Assembly: GCA_937139495.1 (NCBI GenBank)
Contig: CAKZQC010000026.1
Span: forward strand, 62,001 to 126,000
Direction of reading: 5' to 3'
From: an uncultured Saprospiraceae bacterium
GTDB lineage: Bacteria > Bacteroidota > Bacteroidia > Chitinophagales > Saprospiraceae
Length of the DNA stretch: 64,000 nt
This document shows positions 34,992-44,108 of this stretch, piece after piece. How positions within the stretch are numbered: position 1 is the stretch's first letter; every line of letters begins with the position of its first letter. The notes beneath the pieces were generated by a model, which searched no databases, had not been told where the DNA came from, and saw nothing but the letters and a program-made list of their open reading frames with translations. The position numbers were made by a program, and so were the translations under genes.

Positions 34992-36671
34992 TTACTGCAC
35001 CAATTCCATTTCGTCTGTCACCGTTGTCTTGATTTCTTGATTGTCAAATTGTGAAATATCAATCAATTGTGTCCGACTATCCTCGTACCAAATTTTGACA
35101 AGATCATTGGCATTGGTCAGAGGAAGTTCGTTGGATACCGACGAAGATCCTACAAATATTTTGTTTGGCACCTTATCTATTGTAAAATAATAGTAAGAAT
35201 TACCTCTCGTCACATCTTCACTGATTCTGGTCACTCGACCAGTTAGCCCAAATCCGATACTTGCATTATTATTAAATTGGTTATTATTGTTGCCCGTAAT
35301 ATTGTAGCCGTCCTTGTACGAACGTAAGGCTTCTTTGAGATTGTTGCCAACACCCACAATAGAATAATCCTGTACGGAAACCATCGCTATCATTTTTATC
35401 AATCCTTCTCTATCCTTGAGCGACATGACGTAAGTAGGTACGCCATTGATATTGTACATTATCGGGAAAGAACTTTGATAGCCTTTTTCCTGTACCTTGC
35501 CCATTGCCGAATTCATGGCAGCTTGTTCCGTCGCTCCTGCTTGCTTGTACCACGTTGCTTTCTTAGTACGGGTATCTACCAATATAAACCCTACCGTTCC
35601 TTGGTCACGTCCTACAGATGTCAATCCTGTGTACCAATACGATTGGTTATCATCTCCATACACTAGCGACATTCCGTCGGTAGTTGTCAACTTGTCGAGG
35701 TTAGAAAAATTCCAGTAACCATTGACAAATTCACCCCAATAATTCAACTGTTCCTGTACGATTTCCATTGGTTGTATTCTATCTACCCAAGCTGGTGCAT
35801 CATCTATTCCATAACGTTTAATTTCTCCTGTTTGAGCATCAACTACGGCTATTCCGTAGGCATCTACACCACTAAACCCTATACGGTGCGTATATAGAGT
35901 CACCACCCAATAAGGATTCAACTCATCATCTACCTCAAAGGTATAATCCATCATACCTGTAGAAAAATAGCCGTGCAAATATAAGTGTCTAGGCAGGTAA
36001 CTGTTTAGATAAGCCTCTGACTGGTATTTGATTTTGAGATCTTGACCATTGACTTGTGTCACCAACTGTACATCTCGCTCATTGGTAGCCGATACCATCA
36101 CATACCCAGAAGTCCCCCCCATCTTGTAGAACCATTTGAAAAATCCAGAATGAAGCAATGGTGCGACCCAATAGAGTTTATCTTTTACTTTTTGTATTCT
36201 AAATTCTCCTACTTCTACTTGACTACCCAAAGCAGGCTTTTCGCCCAATACTTTTTCACCCAAGCGATGTGCCACTGCTTGATCTACGATTCTAATTTGG
36301 TCGTTGGATACTGGCGTAATATCTGCGGAAAAGGTTGTTTTCTCTGCTACTTCTCCTATCAGATTTCGATACGCACTAGTGCGTATCCCTTCCCATGTCG
36401 CTATACTAATTACCAAAATATAAATAACCATGCAGGCAGCTACTAGCGAAGCTATTTTGAGCAGCAGGGTTTTCTTGGTGGCTAACCCACGCAGCTCGAT
36501 GACCACGATAGCGACCGAAATAATAAACAGTCCAATGGGTACTCCCATGAACCACATATTGATAACAGGCAGATTAATATACAAATAAATGGGCACGATT
36601 ATCAACAAAAAAGTGCCATAGAGTAGTTTGGCTACTATACTGAAAAACTTAGCTATTTTAGATTCGCTCAT
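34992..36671 (-). CDS. Membrane protein with large extracytoplasmic domain, unknown function
   Basis: 559 aa. Three N-terminal membrane helices (about 12-30, 35-58, 70-92) are followed by a soluble domain of about 460 residues. That domain shows repeated beta patterns (YWVAPLLHSGFFKWFYKMGG, DAYGIAVVDAQTGEIKRYG, VGFILVDTRTKKATWYKQ) resembling PepSY/YpeB-type repeats, where a strand ending in 'VDAxTG' recurs. I do not recognise a characterised homologue. The gene precedes rlmN by 21 bp and lies about 270 bp downstream of the UbiB-family gene. Confidence 0.6.
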   Translation of the reverse strand: MSESKIAKFFSIVAKLLYGTFLLIIVPIYLYINLPVINMWFMGVPIGLFIISVAIVVIELRGLATKKTLLLKIASLVAACMVIYILVISIATWEGIRTSAYRNLIGEVAEKTTFSADITPVSNDQIRIVDQAVAHRLGEKVLGEKPALGSQVEVGEFRIQKVKDKLYWVAPLLHSGFFKWFYKMGGTSGYVMVSATNERDVQLVTQVNGQDLKIKYQSEAYLNSYLPRHLYLHGYFSTGMMDYTFEVDDELNPYWVVTLYTHRIGFSGVDAYGIAVVDAQTGEIKRYGIDDAPAWVDRIQPMEIVQEQLNYWGEFVNGYWNFSNLDKLTTTDGMSLVYGDDNQSYWYTGLTSVGRDQGTVGFILVDTRTKKATWYKQAGATEQAAMNSAMGKVQEKGYQSSFPIMYNINGVPTYVMSLKDREGLIKMIAMVSVQDYSIVGVGNNLKEALRSYKDGYNITGNNNNQFNNNASIGFGLTGRVTRISEDVTRGNSYYYFTIDKVPNKIFVGSSSVSNELPLTNANDLVKIWYEDSRTQLIDISQFDNQEIKTTVTDEMELVQ

Positions 36672-36939
36672 GTGCTATTTTTAGTCAATTGTATGTATTG
36701 AGTAATAGAGTTGGTACAAAAATACAGCTTTTTGTAACTAGCAGTAGCAAGTATCTTTGTTTATTTCTTTTTCTTTACTTTCGTGAAATGTTCTATTGTA
36801 TATTTTCAATCCTATATACTCTTTGTTAAGTATCCGATTTGGGTATTGCAACAGCATCTACATAGCCCTAATTTGTTAGTTGTTAGTTCCGCTAGAGGAA
36901 GGGAAACTAATGGAGGCATTGGCTTTTCGCCAAAAAAAA

Positions 36940-38568
36940 TTATTGTCTCCTGTACATATTCCACAAAAACCCTCCCAGCGAGAAAACACTCGTCACTTGA
37001 AACCCAATAACCAAATAAGGATGTGTTTCGGTCTTGCTCACTTCCAAGTAGAAATAAATAGAGGCAACAAAAAATGCTAACCAAATAAACTGGCGTGCTA
37101 CTTTATGTATTCCTTTTAATTCTTTTTCGAGCGAACGAATTTCGATTTCAATTTTGCCTTTATTGAGTCGTTTTAGTGTTTTTTGGACTTGCAACGGCAA
37201 TGTCAAAGCGGCTTTGACTTGATCAACGACACCACCTATGGCATGTTGGGCAATACCACCCACTTGACCCAACAGTTGTTTTTGTAGGTACGGCTTGACC
37301 GTATCGACAGGATTGAGTTCTGGAGCAAGTAAAAACGCAATACCGCTCACCAATACAACTGCTCGATTGAGCAGCACCCACTCTTTGGGTATTCTAGCTA
37401 TCTGCGTTATTTCTTTGATATTGATTAGGGCAAAAGCACGCTGAAACTGGTCGGCACTAATATCTTGTAGATTGATATTATCCATTTTGAGTTCATGGCG
37501 AATAAAATCTTGAATATCATCAATCAATTTTTCGGCAATACGTGCCGCATCACCTCGATTGGCAATGAAACCCAGCTGGCGCAATATCGTTACCATCTGC
37601 TCGGCATCTTGCTTGAGCATACACTTAATGAACTGCGGGATACCGTTTTTCATATCCGAGCTCAACCGAGCAACTGCCCCAAAATCCAGCAAGATAATTT
37701 GCCCATATTTATTGATGAGAATATTACCAGGATGTGGGTCCGCATGATAGAAACCGTCTTCGAGTATCATCTTGCAAAAACCCTTGATCAACAAATCTGC
37801 TATTTCGGTACTGTCAATGCCCCACTCTTTCATTTGAGCAAGGTCACTAATCTTGACACCCTCGCAATACTCCTGCACAATCATTTTGCGAGAAGTCAGT
37901 TCTTCATATACTTCTGGAATATAAAAACGAGGCTCCGTCATCAAGTTTTTCTTGATAGTTGCCATCGAATTAGCTTCTTGATGATAATCAAGTTCTTCCG
38001 CCATCATCTGCTCTACTTGCTTATAGAGATGCTCAATACCATTGATTTTGAAAATCCTAGAAAACAGCATCACTACTCGCTTGATAATCACCAAATCAAT
38101 ACGAATCAAGTTATCAATATTGGGGTGTTGTATCTTGATAATAACATCTTTGTCCCCTATTTTGGCACGGTGTACCTGCCCAATCGACGCTGCCGCTAGT
38201 GGCGTAGGGTCGATATAGGAAAAAATTTCCATGGGATCTCTATCCAAAGATTCGCGCATTGCTTTTTGCATTTCTGCAAACGAATCGGCAGGAACATTGT
38301 CCTGTAGTTCTTCTAGTGGTGCTCTAAACTCTTTGGGCAGGGCATTGGACAAAATAGAAATAAGCTGCCCAAACTTGATAAACAAGCCTTGTAAATCCAG
38401 CATCGCATCTTTGATACGAGTGGCATTTTTTTTATTATAATCCTTGACATGTTCTTCCCAATAGTTCTGCCCTTTAATTCGGCGCATAATACTGAGCCAC
38501 GTATAGCTCATACCTACCTTGAAGGCAACCCAATAGGCTTTTCTACGTCTTGTTCCTGCGTTTTGCAT
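36940..38568 (-). CDS. ABC1/UbiB/AarF-family atypical kinase
   Basis: 542 aa. The family start (a KxGQ-type helix) appears as LQGLFIKFGQLISILSNALP, followed by the Ala-rich loop ASIGQVHRAKIGDKDVIIKIQ with the ATP-binding Lys. The catalytic region is GFYHADPHPGNILI and IILLDFGAVARL (DFG). Two C-terminal hydrophobic segments (about 490-535) anchor it in the membrane. UbiB proteins support ubiquinone or menaquinone synthesis in bacteria; whether this one does is inference, as no quinone genes are nearby. Confidence 0.9.
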   Translation of the reverse strand: MQNAGTRRRKAYWVAFKVGMSYTWLSIMRRIKGQNYWEEHVKDYNKKNATRIKDAMLDLQGLFIKFGQLISILSNALPKEFRAPLEELQDNVPADSFAEMQKAMRESLDRDPMEIFSYIDPTPLAAASIGQVHRAKIGDKDVIIKIQHPNIDNLIRIDLVIIKRVVMLFSRIFKINGIEHLYKQVEQMMAEELDYHQEANSMATIKKNLMTEPRFYIPEVYEELTSRKMIVQEYCEGVKISDLAQMKEWGIDSTEIADLLIKGFCKMILEDGFYHADPHPGNILINKYGQIILLDFGAVARLSSDMKNGIPQFIKCMLKQDAEQMVTILRQLGFIANRGDAARIAEKLIDDIQDFIRHELKMDNINLQDISADQFQRAFALINIKEITQIARIPKEWVLLNRAVVLVSGIAFLLAPELNPVDTVKPYLQKQLLGQVGGIAQHAIGGVVDQVKAALTLPLQVQKTLKRLNKGKIEIEIRSLEKELKGIHKVARQFIWLAFFVASIYFYLEVSKTETHPYLVIGFQVTSVFSLGGFLWNMYRRQ

Positions 38569-38591
38569 AGATGTATTTACAAAATTATATC

Positions 38592-38626
38592 AAAAAAAAG
38601 CTGCCCTTAAAAGGCAGCTTTTTTTT
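38592..38626. terminator. Bidirectional-looking terminator
   Basis: A run of eight A, GCTGCC (38600-38605), a short loop, GGCAGC (38613-38618) and a T run. It could terminate transcription on either strand; the gene ending nearby on the minus strand is the M1 aminopeptidase gene. Confidence 0.75.
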
Positions 38627-38671
38627 GTAGTGTCAACATAGCATTGACACCTTCGTTTGAGAGCTTGCATT

Positions 38672-38835
38672 TAAGTAAGTGGGCAAAAATAATAAGGTAT
38701 TTCAAAGCTGTAATTTTTACGATTCTTATCGTCCTGTCCTCGCTAGATAGCTAAGGCTATCTAGCTGTGGGAGTCCTCAATAATCAAAAAAATTAACGCA
38801 CTTTTAAACACCCATTATTTGTGTCCACTTACTTA
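38672..38835. repeat. 164-bp element with terminal inverted repeats, copy 1
   Basis: Terminal repeats of 22 bp (starting TAAGTAAGTGGGC; two mismatches between arms), a 10-bp internal stem (GCTAGATAGC at 38742-38751 with GCTATCTAGC at 38756-38765, loop TAAG) and a small stem ACGAT-TCTT-ATCGT at 38719-38732. 156 of 164 bases match copy 2 at 41781-41944. It begins and ends with TA, compatible with a TA target duplication. It encodes no protein. Confidence 0.92.
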
Positions 38836-38905
38836 GTTTTTGAATATCGACCCAAAATTATTGTCAATAACCTAATTACTAAAGTGCAAAAGGGTCAGAA
38901 TTGTT

Positions 38906-41701
38906 CTACCAAGATTTGTATAATTTTGCTAGCGTTTCATCTTTTTCCCATTTTTTTATTTCTGACAATGCCATATTGAGTGCATCGTACAACATCGGCT
39001 TGTTAAAATCATCAACCATATTAAGAATACTTTCGACCGAATTGCCTTTCAGTAACTTAATGGCAGCTACTGCTTTCTGATAGTTAGCAGCTGTCTTTTC
39101 GTTCTTCATCTCCTCCAATGCTTGAAGAGCAGCACCTTTCTTCTTGTTATCATCGTTCAGTTCGCCAATCTTAGTGACTATATTATTGAACTGTGCTTCC
39201 GAATTGCTATAATAACCGTCTCTCAATTTTTTGATAGCACTAGCTGAAGCGTAACGTCCCCATTGCGATACATCGTTATTCATCGCCATGTTTTTGAGGG
39301 TTATGGTTTCTGTCCTAATCAATGCTTCATCATTGATATTTTGGAGCAAATTAGCGTAGCTACCCAAGAAAGAAAAACGAGCATAATTATCTGTTTTGTC
39401 CCAGTTTTGTTTGTAGAACGATAGATATTTGCGGTCCGTTGTCTTCTCAAAAATACCACCTACTGCCAACAAGATAGAAACGTTATCGGTGTTTTTGAGC
39501 AATTCGGCATACTCCATTCCTTCTTTAGCGTCTGTGCGGTTGATTGCATACAGAGCTGCTGCAATCACCATGTACGACTGTTCGGTACTGACAGCATTCT
39601 TGCAAACATCTAAATACTTCTTGTCTTCCAACCCACCAATACGCTCCATAGCGGCACGTCTTACTTGTGGGCGAGGGTCATTTTTGGCAATCTCCAATAC
39701 TTTGCTAATCAAAATATCATCGCCTTTTTCCATCATTACGGCATCAATAGCCATTTCACGAATAGCCCAAAAAGGGTCTTTCATAGCATCTTCAAACAGC
39801 TTAATCACGGCACTATTTCCTTTCTGGCTATAACGCAACTCTTTTAGTGCCTCAAATCTATTTTGGAAGCGTGGCGACAAGCGAAATTGATTAATCAACT
39901 CTTCTTTGGTTTGGGTATATTCACGTTTGCCCAAAATAACACGTTCGGCATCTACGGCCACCCATGTAGGAGCGATAGGCGTATAGAAAGCAAAAGTTTG
40001 TTTTTGCTCGGTCATCATTACTTCGTGCTGCTCGGTCTTGTTGCCGCCATATACATCTATACGGAAAGGCAAACGGAATACCGTGCTATTTTTGATATTT
40101 TGAGTCTGCTCTACGGTCACTTTTAGTGTGCTAGTAGCAGCGTCATATACTTTCGTAACTTTCAAGTTGGGGTGTCCTGCTGTAAAAAACCATTGATTGA
40201 AAAACCAATTCAAATCTTGTCCTGTCACTGCCTCGAAGGCAATACGTAAATCGTGTACTTCTGCCGCTTGATATTTATTGTCTTGTAGGTACTTTTGCAA
40301 TCCTGCAAAGAAAGCCTCATCACCTAAGTAGTAACGCAACATGTGTAGAATCGTACCACCTTTGTTGTAACTGTGAGCATCGAACATATCTTCTTTGTCC
40401 TCATAGCCATAATAGATAAGTGGGTGTGTGTCGCCATTGGCTACCGCTTGATTCATATAGCCTGCTATTTGATTTTTGCGGATATAATCGCCTGCATCTC
40501 TACCATATTTGTGCTCAAACCAAAGGTACTCACTGTAGTTAGCAAACGACTCGTTGAGTGCCAAGTTTGCCCAACTCTCACAAGTAACCAAATCACCAAA
40601 CCAATGGTGCATCATCTCATGTGCTACAATCGACTCATTGAGGTCTTTGTGGTCTATCAATGCACGGCTAGACATTTGCATGAACTCGCCAAAAATAACA
40701 GCGGTCGTGTTTTCCATTGCACCCGACACATAATCTCTAACCACGATTTGAGAATATTTGGACCAAGGATAAGGAACCCCCAAACGCTGTGAGAAGAACG
40801 TCAACATTTCTTTGGTATTTGGATAGATATTCTTAGCATCTGCCTTGAATTTTGGTTCTACGTAGTATTCTACTAGCTTGCCATTCCATTCGTCAATCGT
40901 AACCGAAAACTCTCCTACTGCCATCATGAATAAGTATGGTGCATGCGGCAAATCCATTACCCAATAATCGGTACGAGTACCGTTGCTGTTCTTGAACGAA
41001 CTTTGCAAGTTACCATTAGAAAGCGTTTTGAATTTGTCTTGTACCGTCATAAAGATCTCTTGGGTACAACGCTCATTAGGTTGGTCAATCGTTGGGAACC
41101 AACAAGAACTAGACTCGGTCTCTCCTTGTGTCCATATTTGTTGTGGCTTGCCTACTTCTTTGCCCAATGGATTGATAAAATACAATCCTTTGTCGGAAGT
41201 AATAGCATCGCTGCCACCCAATGGCAATTCGTTGGGTTTAGCCGTATAGCTAATGTATATTTTGTACTTTTCGTTTCGAGCGTATTTTTTGTCGAGCGTA
41301 ATGTACAAGTCTTTGTTGTTGTCGTAGCGGTATTGTAGTGGTATTTGTCCCGTAGTGGTTACCATCGCTACTTTCTCTATATCAAATCCTTTGGCGTCTA
41401 GGCGCAATAAATCGGACGCATAGAAAAGAGGTTGCAAATCCAGTACTGCCTTGCCGTATAAGTATTGTTTTTGCCAATCGAAACTAACATCTAGCTTGGT
41501 ATGAATCAAGTCATGGGTTCTAGTTTCGGCAGCATTGTAGGTTGGTGCTGCGAAGTTTTTGCGAGAAGCAGTCACCGAGATGGTATCTAGTGTGCGTTCT
41601 TCGCCATCGAATCCGACCGTTATAATTCTATCAGTCGTTTTACAGCCCGAAAATACGAGCAACCCCACCACAAGTGGAGCGAATAATTTGTTGAATGTCA
41701 T
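38906..41701 (-). CDS. M1-family metallo-aminopeptidase, lipoprotein
   Basis: 931 aa. The start MTFNKLFAPLVVGLLVFSGC is a lipoprotein signal with lipobox FSGC. The M1 catalytic domain carries the exopeptidase motif GAMENTT and HEMMHHWFGDLV, with the third zinc ligand Glu 18 residues further on in NLALNESFANYSEY. The C-terminal about 300 residues hold helical HEAT-like repeats (AIREMAIDAVMM, PQVRRAAMERIGG). M1 enzymes remove N-terminal residues from peptides; a lipidated form implies action on imported or periplasmic peptides. The gene is flanked on both sides by copies of the same 164-bp element (38672 and 41781). Confidence 0.93.
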   Translation of the reverse strand: MTFNKLFAPLVVGLLVFSGCKTTDRIITVGFDGEERTLDTISVTASRKNFAAPTYNAAETRTHDLIHTKLDVSFDWQKQYLYGKAVLDLQPLFYASDLLRLDAKGFDIEKVAMVTTTGQIPLQYRYDNNKDLYITLDKKYARNEKYKIYISYTAKPNELPLGGSDAITSDKGLYFINPLGKEVGKPQQIWTQGETESSSCWFPTIDQPNERCTQEIFMTVQDKFKTLSNGNLQSSFKNSNGTRTDYWVMDLPHAPYLFMMAVGEFSVTIDEWNGKLVEYYVEPKFKADAKNIYPNTKEMLTFFSQRLGVPYPWSKYSQIVVRDYVSGAMENTTAVIFGEFMQMSSRALIDHKDLNESIVAHEMMHHWFGDLVTCESWANLALNESFANYSEYLWFEHKYGRDAGDYIRKNQIAGYMNQAVANGDTHPLIYYGYEDKEDMFDAHSYNKGGTILHMLRYYLGDEAFFAGLQKYLQDNKYQAAEVHDLRIAFEAVTGQDLNWFFNQWFFTAGHPNLKVTKVYDAATSTLKVTVEQTQNIKNSTVFRLPFRIDVYGGNKTEQHEVMMTEQKQTFAFYTPIAPTWVAVDAERVILGKREYTQTKEELINQFRLSPRFQNRFEALKELRYSQKGNSAVIKLFEDAMKDPFWAIREMAIDAVMMEKGDDILISKVLEIAKNDPRPQVRRAAMERIGGLEDKKYLDVCKNAVSTEQSYMVIAAALYAINRTDAKEGMEYAELLKNTDNVSILLAVGGIFEKTTDRKYLSFYKQNWDKTDNYARFSFLGSYANLLQNINDEALIRTETITLKNMAMNNDVSQWGRYASASAIKKLRDGYYSNSEAQFNNIVTKIGELNDDNKKKGAALQALEEMKNEKTAANYQKAVAAIKLLKGNSVESILNMVDDFNKPMLYDALNMALSEIKKWEKDETLAKLYKSW

Positions 41702-41780
41702 CTGTCTTTGTTTAAGTCTGTTTGGTATTAGCAGACTTGATTGAGTTGCCTAGCTAAAAATATCTTTGCAATTAGGAATG

Positions 41781-41944
41781 TAAGTAGGTGGGCACAAATA
41801 ATAAGGCATTTCAAAGCTGTAATTTTTACGATTCTTATCGTCCTGTCCTCGCTTGATAGCTAAGGCTATCAAGCTGTGGGAGTTCTCAATAATCAAAAAA
41901 ATTAACGCACTTTTAAACACCCATTATTTGTGCCCACCTACTTA
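41781..41944. repeat. 164-bp element with terminal inverted repeats, copy 2
   Basis: Perfect 22-bp terminal inverted repeats (start TAAGTAGGTGGGC). The internal stem is GCTTGATAGC (41851-41860) with GCTATCAAGC (41865-41874). Relative to copy 1 the stem has T-A in place of A-T, and the terminal repeat has G-C in place of A-T at base 7. Orientation is the same as copy 1. Confidence 0.93.
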
Positions 41945-41960
41945 GCAACAAAAATAATAA

Positions 41961-41992
41961 AAAAAGGGGTATTCCCATCACTGGAATACCCC
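41961..41992 (-). terminator. Intrinsic terminator after the TPR gene
   Basis: GGGGTATTCC (41966-41975) pairs with GGAATACCCC (41983-41992). On the minus strand a T run follows. It lies 35 bp past the stop of the TPR gene. Confidence 0.85.
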
Positions 41993-42026
41993 TCTCTAAA
42001 AACTAATCTTATTCTTTAACGCTGTT

Positions 42027-43523
42027 CTACTGTTGACCGCCTGCGCGGATAGTCGTTGAAGCACCTATCCAACAGCCCACTTGGTAGCTTGCACCTACCT
42101 TGAGTCCTCTCTGGAAGATGTCTCCTTTGGTAGGCAAGTATTTTTTGTATTTAGCGATTTGGCTATTTGCCTCACCTGCTACTCTAGAATCTACGCTTTT
42201 TGCTTTTTGCCACATGTCCATTGCAGGCCATATTACTACTTGAGCGTCCCAGCCTGTACCTTTTCCGCCTGAACAACGCTTGCCACTAGAGGCATATAAT
42301 GTACCAATAAGCATATAAGGTTTGCCCCAACCTTTTTTGAGTTCGGCTGCTTTGTAGCACAAGCTACGAGCTTTAGAAAAGCTACCAGAACGGTAGTAGC
42401 GGTCAGCTAAACTATACGCCAATTTACCTTTGTCATCTGTTGTTGTTTTGCAATCTTCTGTGATGGGGTCGTCCAATGATTTCTCGAACCAATCGTAGGC
42501 TTCGTCTTCCAGTCTGTCCGCTTCTTCTTTGTCACCTGCTTTTTTAGCTTTCTGAGATTGGCTCAAACGGAAACTGCCTTTGTCCAAGTTGCATAGTGCA
42601 TCAAAATTAGCTTCTGCTGTACTGTCTTTGATATGCTGTGCATACGGAGCATAAATGGCATTAATCGCTACATACAATTCATTTTCTTCGCCACATTTTT
42701 CTTTCAATGTTGCCAACATTTCGGCATTCTGCTCCATATTGTTGGGTGCTGCTTCAAAGTCAGGCTTCAATTTATCTACAAAGAAATCACACCCCCAGAT
42801 GCTTCCACCTACTTTATCAAATTCGGCTTGCACTTCTGTCCAGCTTTGTGTGTATGCTGCTGCTTGTCCTTCGGCTTTGTTGTTCGCTATATTGTGCTCT
42901 GCAATTCCTTTGAGTTGCTCATACAAATTGCGCATATATTCTGCTGTAAATTTTTTGCTTCTCTTTTCTTCTGGTTGAGCTAGATTGAACCCATAAACAT
43001 ACGTAGTCAATCGAGCAATCGGCGTCAATACCATGTTAGGCGTTTCCATCTTGCCCAATTCCATGGCTTTTTCATACGCTGCAATCACTTCAGTTGGATT
43101 GCCTCCCAAGGCATATAAGTAGTAGGCTTGATAAGATCTATCCACACTTTTTTCGCCCAAACAAGCCGCCATATCGTCATACAACTTGTTCATAGCATCT
43201 ATATATTCTTTCTTTTTGGCGGCGTCTTTTTCTACTTTCGCAAACTCGTTGTACATCGTGATACCGTTCTGAAAGTGACGAGCAGGGGCATCTTTTGGAG
43301 ATTGTACGGTTGCGAATAAGTCTTGCCAAATAGGAAAGGCTTCTGCATAGTTTTCGGCACGAAAAGAAGTACGATAAGAAGCGTGTTGTGTACGTGCTTC
43401 TTCTACTCCTTTGGGATATGCTTCCCAAGAGTCGCATTGTGCATTGACTGCGGTAGCTGTTGCCATCAATACAGCAAAACTAGCTCCAATGTGCGTTAGT
43501 TTTTTTAGTCCTTTGCTTAACAT
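42027..43523 (-). CDS. Exported TPR-type protein, function unknown
   Basis: 498 aa with a signal peptide (residues 1-28, ...TAVNAQCDS). Helical TPR-like pairs run through the chain (RAENYAEAFPIWQDLF, PTEVIAAYEKAMELGK, YYRSGSFSKARSLCYKAAEL, KPYMLIGTLYASSG). Cys residues at CDSW, CLGEK, WGCDFF, LCNL and CWIG may form disulfides. The end, KVGASYQVGCWIGASTTIR, recalls a conserved tail in TPR proteins of Bacteroidota. It is probably periplasmic or associated with the outer membrane. The role is not inferable. Confidence 0.65.
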   Translation of the reverse strand: MLSKGLKKLTHIGASFAVLMATATAVNAQCDSWEAYPKGVEEARTQHASYRTSFRAENYAEAFPIWQDLFATVQSPKDAPARHFQNGITMYNEFAKVEKDAAKKKEYIDAMNKLYDDMAACLGEKSVDRSYQAYYLYALGGNPTEVIAAYEKAMELGKMETPNMVLTPIARLTTYVYGFNLAQPEEKRSKKFTAEYMRNLYEQLKGIAEHNIANNKAEGQAAAYTQSWTEVQAEFDKVGGSIWGCDFFVDKLKPDFEAAPNNMEQNAEMLATLKEKCGEENELYVAINAIYAPYAQHIKDSTAEANFDALCNLDKGSFRLSQSQKAKKAGDKEEADRLEDEAYDWFEKSLDDPITEDCKTTTDDKGKLAYSLADRYYRSGSFSKARSLCYKAAELKKGWGKPYMLIGTLYASSGKRCSGGKGTGWDAQVVIWPAMDMWQKAKSVDSRVAGEANSQIAKYKKYLPTKGDIFQRGLKVGASYQVGCWIGASTTIRAGGQQ

Positions 43524-43918
43524 GATATATATTTTTATTTGATTATTGCCAATTATTTGTTTCTATTCTTATTATACAACTTGAGTTGTCATAAAGCCTG
43601 TTGTATTACTACTATAGTATTTCCAAAAGCTATGCCAACTTACTTATTAACCCTCCAACTAATTGACTATCAATTAATTGCAAATAAGCCGTTTCGATAT
43701 ATTGCTCCAAAGAGAAGTAAAAATAACAAAAAATATAACAAGTTGGTAGGCTTCTACTAAACGAGGCTATCGCTCAGCAGACAGAATAGAGTTGATGGAG
43801 ACACGCAAGCGGGGAACTTTAGCGTAATTGAATAGATGCGTTTCATTCGTTTTTTGGTGGGTTTGGGTGCAAAAAATATTGAATTTTTAGCTTTTGAATA
43901 CCCACTGCTGTTCAAATG

Positions 43919-44030
43919 TGAGTAGATGAACAAAAATGAATAACGTTTTGAATTTAGAGCTAGGGAGCTCCTTTTTGGGCTGCTACCTGCCATTGTATGG
44001 AAATGCCGAAAACTCATGTCCACCTACTTA
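43919..44030. repeat. 112-bp relative of the 164-bp elements
   Basis: It ends with GTCCACCTACTTA, the same terminal repeat as the 164-bp elements; its left end TGAGTAGATGAACA matches the reverse complement with three differences in 14 bases. GAAATGCC inside the right end is also shared with copy 2 (in reverse orientation). The middle has a short GAGCT/AGCTC stem. Shorter and more degenerate than the other two. Confidence 0.7.
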
Positions 44031-44035
44031 GAATC

Positions 44036-44064
44036 TTTGATTTGAGGATAAATTTATATTTTTG
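44036..44064 (+). promoter_or_regulatory. Bacteroidota-type promoter candidate
   Basis: TTTG at 44036-44039, a 17-bp spacer, then TATTTTTG at 44057-44064. The match to TAnnTTTG is complete. The start site would be about 35 nt before the ATG at 44109. It begins only 6 bp beyond the repeat element ending at 44030. Confidence 0.45.
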
Positions 44065-44108
44065 TTGCGTAAATGATTCTATTGCTTGTTATTAGCTGTT
44101 CTTATTCT

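Larger units (their letters stand above)
38569..38905. other. Intergenic region with terminator and structured repeat
   Basis: No gene is visible. It contains the terminator at 38592-38626 and the 164-bp inverted-repeat-bounded element at 38672-38835. The short AT-rich remainder shows nothing else. Confidence 0.7.
41702..42026. other. Intergenic region with structured repeat and terminator
   Basis: No gene is visible. It holds the second 164-bp element and, 17 bp beyond it, the terminator of the downstream minus-strand TPR gene. The short stretch before the element includes the upstream region of the aminopeptidase gene. Confidence 0.7.
43524..44108. other. 585-bp intergenic region with a repeat remnant and a promoter
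   Basis: Two short ORFs here (43539-43760 plus, 43757-44023 minus) have no family features; the second runs over the repeat at 43919-44030, so I do not call them genes. A promoter candidate for the next gene lies at 44036-44064. Confidence 0.6.

Noticed and set aside
43757..44023. 88-aa minus-strand ORF
   Set aside because: It runs over the terminal-repeat element at 43919-44030 and has no family motif or signal; likely a chance frame.
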